From Chara braunii (Eukaryota; Streptophyta; Charophyceae; Charales; Characeae): a stretch of DNA of 31,635 nt. The DNA lies in contig BFEA01000007.1 in NCBI GenBank assembly GCA_003427395.1, positions 2,535,979 to 2,567,613 on the forward strand, written 5' to 3'. Below, piece after piece: positions 9,907 through 18,144 of this stretch. Every line of letters begins with the position of its first letter. The stretch's first letter is position 1. A program made the position numbers and the translations under genes. The notes under the pieces were generated by a model. That model saw only the letters and a program-made list of their open reading frames with translations, did not search any database and was not told the origin of the DNA.

Positions 9907-10793
9907 TGGAATGAAGACCGACCGCGACTATAACCGCATCTACGTCATTGCCTGCCGCCTGACCAAGCGGGCCCATTTCATCCCTTGCACCACTTCTCAC
10001 AATCCCAAAGACATCACCACACTCTCTTCGACCATGTTGCACGCCATCACGGTCTCTTAGAAAACATTATCAGTGACCGTGATCCTAGCTTCCTTTGGCA
10101 ATTCTGGAAAAAGTTGTTTAAAGCCTACATCACCACTCTCAAGTACAACACTGCATTCCATCCCCACACCGATGGCCAAACCGAAAAGATGAACAATACT
10201 CTCCAAAGGATCCTGCGGAAGTATTGTCATCCACACAAGCACATTTGGGATTAGTTGCTCACTGCCGCCGAGATTGCCTACAACAACGATGTATGCCCTT
10301 CCAATGACATGTCCCCATACTACCTTGACCTTGGCTACCATCCTCGCTTGCCCTCAGACCTCTTTCTCCCCTCACAGCTCAACCCATCCACTCCCTATCC
10401 TTCTCTCAATTAATGGGTTGCAACAATGAACTGCCTCCTTTGAAAAGCCATTGACGCCCTTGAAAGAACCCAACAACAACAAGCCAACAAGACCAACAAG
10501 CACATACGAGATATCACATTCAAAGTAGGGGACAAGGGCTGGCTCTCCTCGCCAAACACTTCGAACCCGAACGTGGCTTGTACAAGAAACTCTCAAACAA
10601 GTGGCTTGGTCCATTACCCGTGATTGAACAAACATCTTTTGATAATTACAAACTTCAACTACCCCCTTACATGAGCCGTGTTCACCCTGTCTTCCATGTC
10701 GAGTACTTGAAAGAATACCAAGCATCAGCTCCACAATTTGTCGACCGCCCATATCCTAGACCCCCAGCAATCATGCTACCTAACGGGCCATAA
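9907..10793 (+). pseudogene. Integrase fragment of a different Ty3/gypsy family
   Basis: The segment starts mid-core with KTDRDYNRIYVIACRLTKRA, so the zinc domain and first catalytic Asp are missing. After a frameshift near 10025 it continues with HHGLLENIISDRDPSF (second acidic residue) and HPHTDGQTEKMNN (catalytic Glu). A TAG at 10252 follows WD. AYNNDVCPSNDMSPYYLDLGYHP, DALERTQQQQANKTNKH and LYKKLSNKWLGPLPV mark the C-terminal domain, and SRVHPVFHVEYLKEY precedes a lost chromodomain. The sequence differs clearly from the integrase at 8601-9416, so it comes from another family, probably the one whose minus-strand copy lies at 19.7-22.5 kb. Confidence 0.9.
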
Positions 10794-11570
10794 TTCGTGG
10801 TACATAGGACGGAGAACAACTCAATCACTCTCCCTCTCTCCCAGCCTTGCTGCTCTGCCTCTGCCTCATCACAAAAGTGCCCTGGCTTGTGAAAGATGTT
10901 ATGGCCTAAGCAGGCAATCCGGACATGTTGCTGCGGTTGCTGCACAAGTGTTTGCATTAGCATTGTTGGCTAGGGCGCAAGCAGGTGCTAAGAGGTGAGA
11001 GGGGCGCTGCAAGGCAGTGGGCGCAGGCAGCCATAGGCGGGCTGCAGTGGGCGCATGCGGATAATGGGCGACCATGGTCTTCTGGTAGGAGGCGCATGAG
11101 TGCGTAGTCAGGGTCTGATGAGGGAAGGTGAGAGAACGTACCCGGTGTACGTGGGATGTCGGCATTGGTGTTGATGTCATGTACATTGGTCTTCGGGTAG
11201 GAGGCGCATGAGTGGGTAGTCAGCGTCTGATGAGGGGAGGTGAGAGAACGTACTCGGTGTACGTGGGATGTCGACATTGGTGTTGATGTCATGTACATTG
11301 CTCTTCAACGTCTGAAGTGATCTTGTTGCACAAATGTAGATTGGCTAGATACGCTTAGTAGAGTAGGCTGGGCGCTGGGCGCCAGACAGAGATGAGCGAC
11401 ATTGGGCACTGTGTTGGTTAGGATTGAGGGCGATAACATTGGCACACCAGTTCACTTTCTGCTCTTATTTAAATGGAATCTTGGTGCATTTGAGCTCTCT
11501 GCTTGGTACATGACTATCTGGACTTTTGCAATTGGTATTTTTGTCTATCGCTCTCACTAATATTCCTTGC
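10794..11570. other. Non-coding spacer with a 112-bp tandem repeat
   Basis: No gene is seen. The stretch is GC-rich, with repeated GGGCGC-type motifs, and carries the 112-bp duplication described separately. It may be a decayed LTR of the preceding integrase fragment, but no TG or CA termini can be assigned with confidence. Confidence 0.4.
11075..11298. repeat. 112-bp tandem duplication
   Basis: Copies 11075-11186 and 11187-11298 are offset by exactly 112 bases. They share TGGTCTTC(T/G)GGTAGGAGG and GGTGTACGTGGGATGTCG, with only a few substitutions. The following bases (TGCTCTTC) start a possible third copy. Confidence 0.95.
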
Positions 11571-11574
11571 AATA

Positions 11575-11624
11575 ACAATAATATAATATAATATAATATA
11601 ATATAATAATAATAATAATAATAA
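11575..11624. repeat. (TATAA)n / (TAA)n microsatellite
   Basis: A run of ATAATAT units passes into ATA repeats, about 50 bases of pure A/T. Confidence 0.95.
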
Positions 11625-12104
11625 ACATTGGGTCAAAAGTTCCACTGCAATGGTTGCCCGTTCACCCGTCCAGTCTACTAAAGTGCCCACCAAACCGTGC
11701 AAGACGTCGTACAATGTACATTACACGATTTTCCAACTTGAGTAATGAATAACCTCATGCATGATGGATGACTCCAATCATGAAGTCGCCCGATATCATA
11801 CAGTTACGACTCTGGCGAGTCTCTTCGAGTGTCTCCAACCACTCTGGCCAAACCTTTCTGCTCGAGCGAGCCTCTACGAAGAAATGTGGCTCGAAACAGC
11901 GAGCTCGGAGTCCGATACTTGCAGCCAGAAAAAGAAAATCCGAAAAACGGCAGTACCGATTGTGAACAGGAGAGACAAACGCACAATTTAAATTTCCTAA
12001 GGCCGCAAAAAAGTTCGCGAGGGAAATAATCTCAGAACTAGAGGACCTGTTGTGGCTACACCCCTAATACAAAGGAACGTTTACCAAGAAAAACAAAGAA
12101 GTTC
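11625..12104. other. Unassigned, no recognised gene
   Basis: Open frames of 60-76 codons exist on both strands between 11761 and 12029, but none shows a motif I recognise. The minus strand across 11780-11960 gives a long hydrophobic and charged open reading without low complexity, so a decayed exon or transposon piece cannot be excluded. Confidence 0.3.
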
Positions 12105-12109
12105 ATGGA

Positions 12110-12151
<42 letters not shown>

Positions 12152-12362
12152 CTTTGTGTGTGCAGGTCTTACCTCTTTCGGCTACATTGGTGCACGTGCC
12201 CACTTCACTTTTTTTTTCCTTCCCGAACTCGCTTGCATTTCCGGTTTCTTTTATTTCCGAAATCCATTATGCTTCCCTTCTTTTTTTTTTTTTAAGGTCT
12301 CAGTGTGCGAGAAGATTTTCTGTGGTTCTTTTTCCTTGTTTGAAAATTTTCAAAGGTCTCGG

Positions 12363-12421
<59 letters not shown>

Positions 12422-12619
12422 CTCTCTCTATGTGCGGGTCTTACCTCTTTCGGCTGAGTTGGTGCACACGCCCACTTCGTTTTTTTTTTCCTTCCCGAAA
12501 TCGCTTGCATTTCCGGTTTCTTTTATTTCCGAACTCGATTATGCTTCCCTTCTTTATTTTTTTTCTAAGGTCTCAGTGTGCGAGAATATTTTTTGTGGTT
12601 CTTTTTCTTTGTTTTTCAA

Positions 12620-12687
<68 letters not shown>

Positions 12688-13100
12688 GGGTCTTACCTCT
12701 TTCGGCTGAGTTGGTGCACACGCCCACTTCGTTTTTTTTTTCCTTCCCGAAATCGCTTGCATTTCCGGTTTCTTTAATTTCTGAAATCGATTATGCTTTC
12801 CTTTTTTTTTTTTTTTTTTTAAGGTCTCAGTGTGCGAGAAGATTTTTTGTGGTTCTTTTTCTTTGTTTTTCACAGGTCTCGATGGACAACGGATCAAATA
12901 TGAAAGTGACCGGAATAGACAATACACCTGATCGTGGGGGGATGGTCTCTCTCTCTCTCTCTCTCTTGTGGGTTTTCCCTTTCTTTATTTTTTTTTATTT
13001 TATGGTCCCGATGGACCCCGGATCATATATGAAAGTGATCGGACAAACAATACAACTGATTTTATTTTAGTTTTTTTTGGGTGGGGGGGTCCTAGTTGGC

Positions 13101-13144
<44 letters not shown>

Positions 13145-13307
13145 GCCCGTGCATGCACCCATGTCGTTTTACAACTTTTTTTTCTTCTATTTATGGTCCC
13201 CATGGACCTTGAATGAGAATGAAACTCATCGAGACAAATAATACACTTGAAGGTGGTTGGGGCAAAGGGGAAGGGGGTGGGGGGTTGGGGGGCGGTTGTA
13301 GTTATTT

Positions 13308-13353
<46 letters not shown>

Positions 13354-13495
13354 TCTCATGTGCACGCGCGCGCTCACATGTGGTTTTCCCGTTTCTTTTT
13401 CTTTTTTTTTCGGGGTCCTGATGGACCACGAACAAGATATGAAACTGATCCGAACAGATGATACGCTTGATGATGGGGGGGGGGTGATCGTAGGT

Positions 13496-13544
<49 letters not shown>

Positions 13545-13550
13545 AAGCCA
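12105..13550. repeat. Mosaic satellite array with long CT tracts
   Basis: The first part holds three copies of a unit of about 255-275 bp (starting near 12155, 12430 and 12685). The unit contains GGTCTTACCTCTTTCGGCT, CCTTCCCGAAATCGC and AAGGTCTCAGTGTGCGAGAA, separated by (CT)n tracts at about 12366-12419 and 12625-12685. The second part holds four copies of another unit near 12884, 13004, 13194 and 13414, with GGTCC(N)4GGACC followed by AAAGTGATCGGACAAACAAT-like sequence. It is interleaved with further (CT)n tracts and ends in (CT)n(CA)n at 13497-13543. A (TA)n run sits at 12129-12150. Long open frames through it (Ser-Leu repeats) are artefacts of the CT tracts. Confidence 0.95.
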
Positions 13551-13675
13551 TTATGAATTCTCTTTTTTTTTACTTAGCAATTGATGATCGATCTCTCAAA
13601 GCCAAAGCAATCTAATATACTCGGAAAAAAGCAAAGGTTGTAGGCTCACAAGCTAGAGAAAGATTAATCACTACA

Positions 13676-14109
13676 ATGATACTTTTTTCTATTTTTTCAA
13701 GCATCGCTTTAGTTTCTGGCGTTATGGTTATGCGTGCTAGAAACCCAGTTCATTCCGTTTTATTTCTCATTTTAGTATTTTGTAATACTTCAAGTTTACT
13801 TGTGTTATTAGGTCTAGATTTTTTTGCTATGCTTTTTTCAGATGTTTATGTAGGAGCTATTGCTGTTCTATTCTTATTTGTGGTTATGATGCTAAATATA
13901 AAGATAGCAAAAATTCACGAAAATGTATTACGTTATTTGCCAATAGATGGTATTATTGGACTTATCTTTTTGTTGGAAATTTTCTTAGTTGTAGATAATG
14001 ATTACATTCCAATATTACCAACAGAATTGAGTACAACTGTATTTCAATATACTGTTTATGCTTCCAAAATACAAAGTTGGACAAATCTGGAAACTTTAGG
14101 AAATCTACT
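13676..14109 (+). pseudogene. nad6: NADH dehydrogenase subunit 6, mitochondrial copy, 3' truncated
   Basis: From ATG 13676 the protein matches land-plant and charophyte Nad6 closely: RARNPVHSVLFLILVF, LGLDFFAML, VYVGAIAVLFLFVVMMLNI, IHENVLRYLPIDGIIGLIFL, DNDYIPILPTELS and KIQSWTNLETLGNLL. About 145 residues are preserved without a stop. The family is about 200 residues and continues with a last membrane segment; here homology stops near 14109 and an unrelated tail runs to 14194. Nad6 is a membrane subunit of respiratory complex I and is normally expressed inside mitochondria. The frame is intact, so the transfer is probably recent. Confidence 0.93.
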
Positions 14110-14291
14110 TACAACACGGAGGCACGACGATCGATTGATGATAATTGCTACGCTTATAGAACGTTGTTCGCGCGCTTCCCCATGTATAGTATAATATAAA
14201 ATACGGGTTAACTGTAGGAAGCTTTGATCCGAAAGTGACCCAAGCGTACCGTATAGTATAGATAAGCTTGAAGAAAGCATAGATAGACGAC
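14110..14291. other. Spacer between nad6 and tRNA in the mitochondrial insert
   Basis: AT-rich sequence of uncertain origin, containing the similar strings TATAGTATAATATA (near 14187) and CCGTATAGTATAGATAAG (near 14250). No gene is recognised. Confidence 0.4.
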
Positions 14292-14365
14292 TGGCAGAAG
14301 AGGGATTCGAACCCCCGACATGCGAATTATGATTCCGTTGTTCTAACCTACTATACTATTGTGCC
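14292..14365 (-). tRNA. tRNA with CAU anticodon (elongator Met or Ile-CAU), mitochondrial origin
   Basis: On the minus strand a 74-base cloverleaf folds. The acceptor stem GGCACAA pairs with TTCTGCC with one mismatch, the discriminator is A, the anticodon stem ACGGA/TTCGC carries loop ATCATAA (anticodon CAU), and the T stem GGGGG/CCCTC carries loop TTCGAAT. The D stem is weak, which may be decay. A CAU anticodon fits initiator or elongator Met or lysidine-modified Ile. I favour an elongator Met or Ile type because the acceptor stem starts with a normal G-C pair. It is part of the mitochondrial insert. Confidence 0.85.
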
Positions 14366-14392
14366 TTGAACCACTTGACATTTCCCCTGGTG

Positions 14393-15270
14393 GGGTTACT
14401 TTTTTGAGTTCTTTGAAAGTGTTTTAATCCCTATGTTTATTATTATAGGGGTATGGGGTTCTAGACAAAAAAAAATACGAGCAGCATATCAGTTTTTCTT
14501 ATATACTTGGATCCGTTTTCATGCTTTTAGCTATTTTATTGATTTTGTTTCAAATGGGAACCACTGATTTAAAAATCTTATTAACAACAAAATTTAGCGA
14601 ACAACATCAAATATTGCCATGGCTACGATCCGGACGTTCGGACCGCCGTCCAGACGGTCCGGATTCAGTCCGGACTCCAGACGTCTGATTTGGACGGTCC
14701 GGATATGCGGACATGATCTCTTTCTATAATAATTAATTAGACAACCCCAATTTTTTAATTATTAATAATTCATTACGTTTTATTATTTTTGAAAGTCTTT
14801 TTGAAGCTTCTTTATAGTTTTTGACTTGTAACTCAAGTTTGGTTAGGAATTCTGACACGACTCTGAGGCAAAAGTGGCTTGCATTGTTATTCTGCATAGC
14901 ATACTTTTTTTTCAGATTTTTTTTTTTTTTTTTTTTTTTTAATAATGGTTCGGACATTTCCGGGCCTGTCCAGACATCCGGACCGTCCGGATCCCCCCAT
15001 GTCCGGAGGTCCGGAAATGTTCGGAATTCCGGATGTTCGGAATTCCGGATGTCCGGAAACTATTGGACACGGGTTCGGTTCCATGTCCGGAAATGTCCAG
15101 GTCCGGGTCCAGCGTGGCCACGAATATTGCTATGGATTGCTTTTTTTGCATCTATTGCAGTGAAACCTATGGTACAAGTTCATATTTGGTTACCTGAAGC
15201 TCATGTAGAAGCACCCACTGCTGGATCTGTTATCTTAGCGGGAATTCTCTTAAAATTGGGAACTTACGGA
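14393..15270 (+). pseudogene. nad4: NADH dehydrogenase subunit 4 exon, mitochondrial copy, interrupted
   Basis: The left part encodes FFESVLIPMFIIIGVWGS and RAAYQFFLYT. A deletion of about five bases near 14505 then shifts the frame, which continues with GSVFMLLAILLILFQMGTTD to HQIL. A 505-bp transposon splits the gene at 14618. On its right the gene resumes with [32 protein letters not shown] and [12 protein letters not shown]. Removing the transposon and one 8-bp duplicate restores a perfect junction. Homology ends at LGTYG near 15270, where some plant and bryophyte nad4 genes carry a group II intron, so this may be an exon boundary. Nad4 is a proton-pumping membrane subunit of complex I. 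N- and C-terminal parts are missing. Confidence 0.92.
14618..15122. mobile_element. 505-bp non-autonomous DNA transposon, hAT-like, inside nad4
   Basis: The element is flanked by identical 8-bp direct repeats AATATTGC (14610-14617 and 15123-15130). Its ends are imperfect 10-bp inverted repeats: CATGGCTACG at the left and, inverted, CGTGGCCACG at the right. An 8-bp duplication with short imperfect inverted ends is typical of hAT transposons. Both subterminal regions (14629-14715 and 14946-15110) are packed with CCGGA/TCCGG motifs such as GGACGGTCCGGA and ATGTCCGGA, as expected for transposase-binding repeats. The core is AT-rich with a T tract (14918-14940). No transposase is encoded. Confidence 0.88.
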
Positions 15271-15336
15271 CTCTTCAATCTCTCCGGGTGGCATATGAAA
15301 AAAAGTTAAATAGTCTAGAGCGGATTAGTTTGAGAA

Positions 15337-15566
15337 TCATTTATCTCGGATTGTTCGCCGGATCATCTTATACAGAGTTCCATGATTTACGGCTCCAGCA
15401 CGTTCGGCCTCCAGGGATCCTTCAATATACCATTGCGCACCATGAAAGGTGCCCATTATAACATTAAGGGTCGTGTGAGCACTACGTCCCGGTCTGAAGC
15501 CATGTGAATAAGTGGAAAAGCGGGGTTCATAGATAGGTTCTAGTATCATTCTAAGAACTTCTTGTA
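15337..15566 (-). pseudogene. Group II intron reverse transcriptase/maturase fragment, mitochondrial
   Basis: On the minus strand, from 15566 down to a TGA at 15337-15339, the frame reads [27 protein letters not shown]-like sequence (TYSHGFRPGRSAHTTL) and GAQWYIEG. These are RT motifs of group II intron-encoded proteins, which help introns splice and move. The next segment, where the catalytic Asp is expected, is altered (SLEAERAGAVNHGTLYKMIRR), so activity is lost or the region was rearranged. Both ends are cut: the 5' end meets the atp1 piece at 15566. Its strand is opposite to nad4, so the insert is either rearranged or joined from separate mitochondrial fragments. Confidence 0.85.
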
Positions 15567-15655
15567 CTGGATCTATTGTAGATGTTCCTGTAACAAGATC
15601 TATGTTGGGTCGTGTTGTTGATGCTTTAGGAGTACCTGTTGATGGAAAAGGTGCG
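15566..15655 (+). pseudogene. atp1: ATP synthase subunit alpha fragment, mitochondrial
   Basis: Thirty codons read [20 protein letters not shown] followed by [10 protein letters not shown]. This matches the region of mitochondrial Atp1 where [29 protein letters not shown] is strongly conserved. The piece begins exactly where the intron RT homology on the other strand ends, and both readings share a few bases at the junction. It is far too short to function; full Atp1 is about 500 residues. Confidence 0.85.
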
Positions 15656-16074
15656 TGTTCGGCAAGGCCGATCTGCTTCAAGATCGCACAACGTCTTCCC
15701 TCGTACAGTGACGTCGAAAATCTTATGTGCCCGGACATTGAGGAAACCAGGCCATGAAGTGGCAACAACATTAGAAGAGCACTGCGTACTCAATTCAACC
15801 CAGAGAGCATACGGTGGAACCAGTTTTCCTGTTTTACAATTGCTCTGCGTAGCACCCCGTTCACGTTCACCGGCGAACGCAAACGGAGTCCAAAAAACAG
15901 AGCACCGGAAGATTACATTTTTTTTTTTTTTTTTTATATAGGGGTCGGGGGAGCATAGGTGGTGTCCCTGAAGCCCCCCGGTGTCGTGAGATCCAAAGTT
16001 GATGGGGGGGGGGGGGGGGGTGTGTTCTCTGTTCTGCAATGGTACTTCCCCCCACCAGATCCACCCCGTCCCCC
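15656..16074. other. Unassigned with T and G homopolymers
   Basis: No recognised gene. It contains a T run at about 15917-15935 and an unusually long G run at about 16005-16020. The minus strand over 15660-15850 has an open reading with mixed composition but no family signature. Confidence 0.4.
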
Positions 16075-16350
16075 CAGCAGCACACAAAGACTGTCTGTCA
16101 CAGTCTGTGTGTGCTGCCCAACAGACTGACCTATATGTGACTGCCAGTTCGTCACAGTCAGTCTGTTGGGCAGCACACAAGACTGTGACAAGCAGTCTGT
16201 TGGGCAGCACAGATAGACTGTGCCCAGTAGACATTGCGGCACACAGACTGGTGGGGCCTAACTCACACAGAGTCTGTCGCAGTCTGTGTGACAGACTGTC
16301 TGGCACAGTTTGTGTGACCGACAGTCTGTCACAGTGTGGTGTCACAGACT
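16075..16350. repeat. Palindromic ACAGTCTGT-type repeat cluster
   Basis: Over about 275 bases, variants of CAGTCTGT and its complement ACAGACTG occur more than ten times. Longer shared units include CAGTCTGTTGGGCAGCACA, which appears at 16160 and 16193 and inverted near 16110. Both orientations are present, so the region could fold into many alternative hairpins. Confidence 0.85.
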
Positions 16351-16362
16351 GTCCGAGTTGGA

Positions 16363-17260
16363 GAAGATGGCGAGGAGGAGGAGTTAGAGACAAGGAGGAG
16401 TTGGAGAAGAGGAGGAGGAGGAGGAGGAGAAAAAAAAAAAAAAAAAAAAAAAGCGCGTGTTGACTTGGCAACTGCGCGGCAATGTAACATGTCGAGGAGG
16501 AGGAGGAGAAGAAGAAGAAGAAGAAAAGGTTGCGAGGAGGAGTTGGAGAAAAGGAGGAGGAGGAGGAGAAGAAGAAGAAGAAGAAGAAGAAGAAGAAGAA
16601 GAAGAAGAAGATTTAAAAAAAAAAAAGTGTGTGCTGACATGGCAGCTGGGCGGTGATGTAACATGTCGAGGAGGTGGAGTTGGAGAAGAGGAGGAGAAGA
16701 AGAAGAAGAAAAAGAAGAAGAAGAATAAGAAGAAGATGGCAAGGAGGAGCAGAAGAAGGAGATGACGAGTAGGAGAAGAAGAAGAAGAAGAAGAAGAAGA
16801 AGATGACGAGGAGGAGGAGGAGGAGGAGAAGAAAACTAAAAAGAAACACGTAACATATTTGCATGGTGCAAAATTAACAGGAGCATACAATATTCCGCCA
16901 TGGCCACACTAGGTCACAAACTCAAATTGGAGGAAGAGGAATAGGAAGAGGAAGAGGAAGAGGAAGAGGAGGAAGGAGGAGGAGGAGGAGGAGAAGAAGA
17001 AGAAGAAAAGGAAGAAGAGGAGGAAGAGGAAGAGGAAGAGGAAGAGGAGGAAGAAGAGGAGGAAGCAGAAGCAGCAGAAGCAGCAGCAGAAGCAGAAGCA
17101 GCAGCAGCAGCAGAAGCAGAAGCAGAAGCAGGAAGAAGAAGCAGAAGCAGTAGAAGAAGCAGAAGAAGCAGTAGAAGAAGCAGAAGAAGCAGAAAAAGTA
17201 GCAGAAGAAGCAGCAGAAGCAGAAGCAGAAGCAGCAGTAGAAGAAGCAGAAGAATGGTTG
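16363..17260. repeat. About 0.9 kb purine-strand repeat, (GAG/GAA)n
   Basis: The plus strand is almost pure A/G, made of GGA, GAA and GCAGAA triplets. It is interrupted by two related unique islands near 16450-16495 and 16625-16672 that share TGTAACATGTCGAGGAGG and a TGACxTGGCAxCTG string about 170 bases apart. So the left part is a tandem array of roughly 170-bp units. An A run sits at 16431-16452. Long poly-Glu or poly-Ser open frames here are compositional artefacts. Confidence 0.95.
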
Positions 17261-17261
17261 G

Positions 17262-17445
17262 CTGAATGTCAGGTCTGTCAATGAAGCAAACCATGTAGAC
17301 AAAAGCCAATGGGGCTACTTACACCCCTTCCCATTCCCGATGGTCCCGATGAGTCTGTCTCTATCGACTTCACCGACATGGGGAAAGGTAAGTAAGAACA
17401 ACTACTCACAGGTCATGGTGATTGTTGACCGCTTCTCTAAATTTC
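17262..17445 (+). pseudogene. Integrase left part, Ty3/gypsy copy 3
   Basis: It begins AECQVCQ, the CxxC of the integrase zinc domain, followed by a stop and then [20 protein letters not shown] with the first catalytic Asp. A one-base insertion around 17392 shifts the frame to [20 protein letters not shown]. The protein is close to the copy-2 integrase at 8620-8735. It is interrupted at 17446 by a 695-bp insertion and resumes at 18149. Upstream pol sequence is missing, replaced by the purine repeat. Confidence 0.88.
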
Positions 17446-17449
17446 TTAA

Positions 17450-18144
17450 ACCACCAGTACCTCCGAGCCTGTTTTTGCCGAGCCTGGGTACCACTCTGTT
17501 TTCTTTCTGGTACTCTCACGGAAAAAACAAAAAAAAACAAAAAAGAAGAAGAAAAGTTGCAGCCGTGAACCTCAAAAAAGAATATAAAAAAAAGGAAACA
17601 AAGCTTTGGTCGTGATTGCAGTTGTATACATTCTTGGAAGTGGTAGTGTGAGTGTGCCCTCAATGAGGGCATCTCAGCCTCGTGGCCAGGTTGTCAAATT
17701 CCAAAAAGAGAATAAAAGGGTGAAAAAAATGGGCACATGGATCCAATTGTGAAAATGGCTGGATACATTCCCTTGAGTGCCAGTGTGATGAGCCTTAGAA
17801 TCCTCTGACAAAACACAACTTGAGCAGATCACCGACAGCTTGAGCGATTCACAGACATGAGACTCATAAGAAACACACGACGAACAAAAAAAAGAAAACA
17901 GTAACATTCAAAATGTGACCGCCTTACCTGTAAGGTGCATTCTGTGGAGAAAGATTGTGAGCACGGCCTCCTGGACTACCCAGCCCGACATCATTGCAGT
18001 AGAGAAAGCATTTTTTTTTCCCATTTTTCCGTTACTATAAAATTCAGATTTATGGGACATTGCCGACCCTGTGTCCCACCCCGAAAAGTTCGGGTACTGG
18101 CCAAGACATCGTAATTTTTTAACATTGGCGGAGGTACTGGTGGT
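17450..18144. mobile_element. 695-bp TIR element with TTAA target duplication, inside integrase
   Basis: Perfect 16-bp terminal inverted repeats ACCACCAGTACCTCCG lie at 17450-17465 and inverted at 18129-18144, flanked by TTAA at 17446-17449 and 18145-18148. Comparison with the undisturbed integrase of copy 2 shows that removing the insert plus one TTAA joins FSKFL to NLIPLP precisely. TTAA duplication is the hallmark of piggyBac elements, but the ends do not start with the usual CCY. A TAA or TTA duplication with a 17-bp repeat (Harbinger-like) fits equally, because TTAA is palindromic. No transposase is encoded, so it is non-autonomous. Confidence 0.88.

Larger units (their letters stand above)
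13560..15655. other. Nuclear insertion of mitochondrial DNA (NUMT), mosaic
   Basis: The stretch contains plant-type mitochondrial nad6, a CAU-anticodon tRNA, nad4, a group II intron reverse transcriptase piece on the opposite strand and a short atp1 piece. All are cut at their edges and closely packed. It is flanked by nuclear satellite DNA on the left and retroelement or purine-repeat DNA on the right. Truncations, a small deletion in nad4 and a transposon insertion show these are nuclear copies rather than functional mitochondrial genes. An assembly join to organelle DNA is unlikely because of the embedded insertion, but cannot be excluded. Confidence 0.85.

Noticed and set aside
12052-13615. 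Long open frames encoding Ser-Leu or Arg-Glu repeats
   Set aside because: They are produced by CT/GA microsatellites, which are open in several frames on both strands, and have no start context or domain.
16075-16350. CRISPR-like repeat array
   Set aside because: Repeats are irregular, in both orientations, with no constant spacer length, and the context is eukaryotic.
15626-16471. 281-codon minus-strand open frame
   Set aside because: It runs through T and G homopolymers, the palindromic repeats and the purine strand; the composition changes with each repeat and no domain is visible.
16329-17309. Long open frames of poly-Glu, poly-Lys or poly-Ser/Leu
   Set aside because: They are compositional artefacts of the purine strand and its complement.
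17389-17412. A GTAAGT...CACAG pair resembling a tiny intron in the integrase
   Set aside because: At 24 bases it is too short to splice, and the bases encode conserved integrase sequence (KVSKNNYSQ) after a one-base shift.
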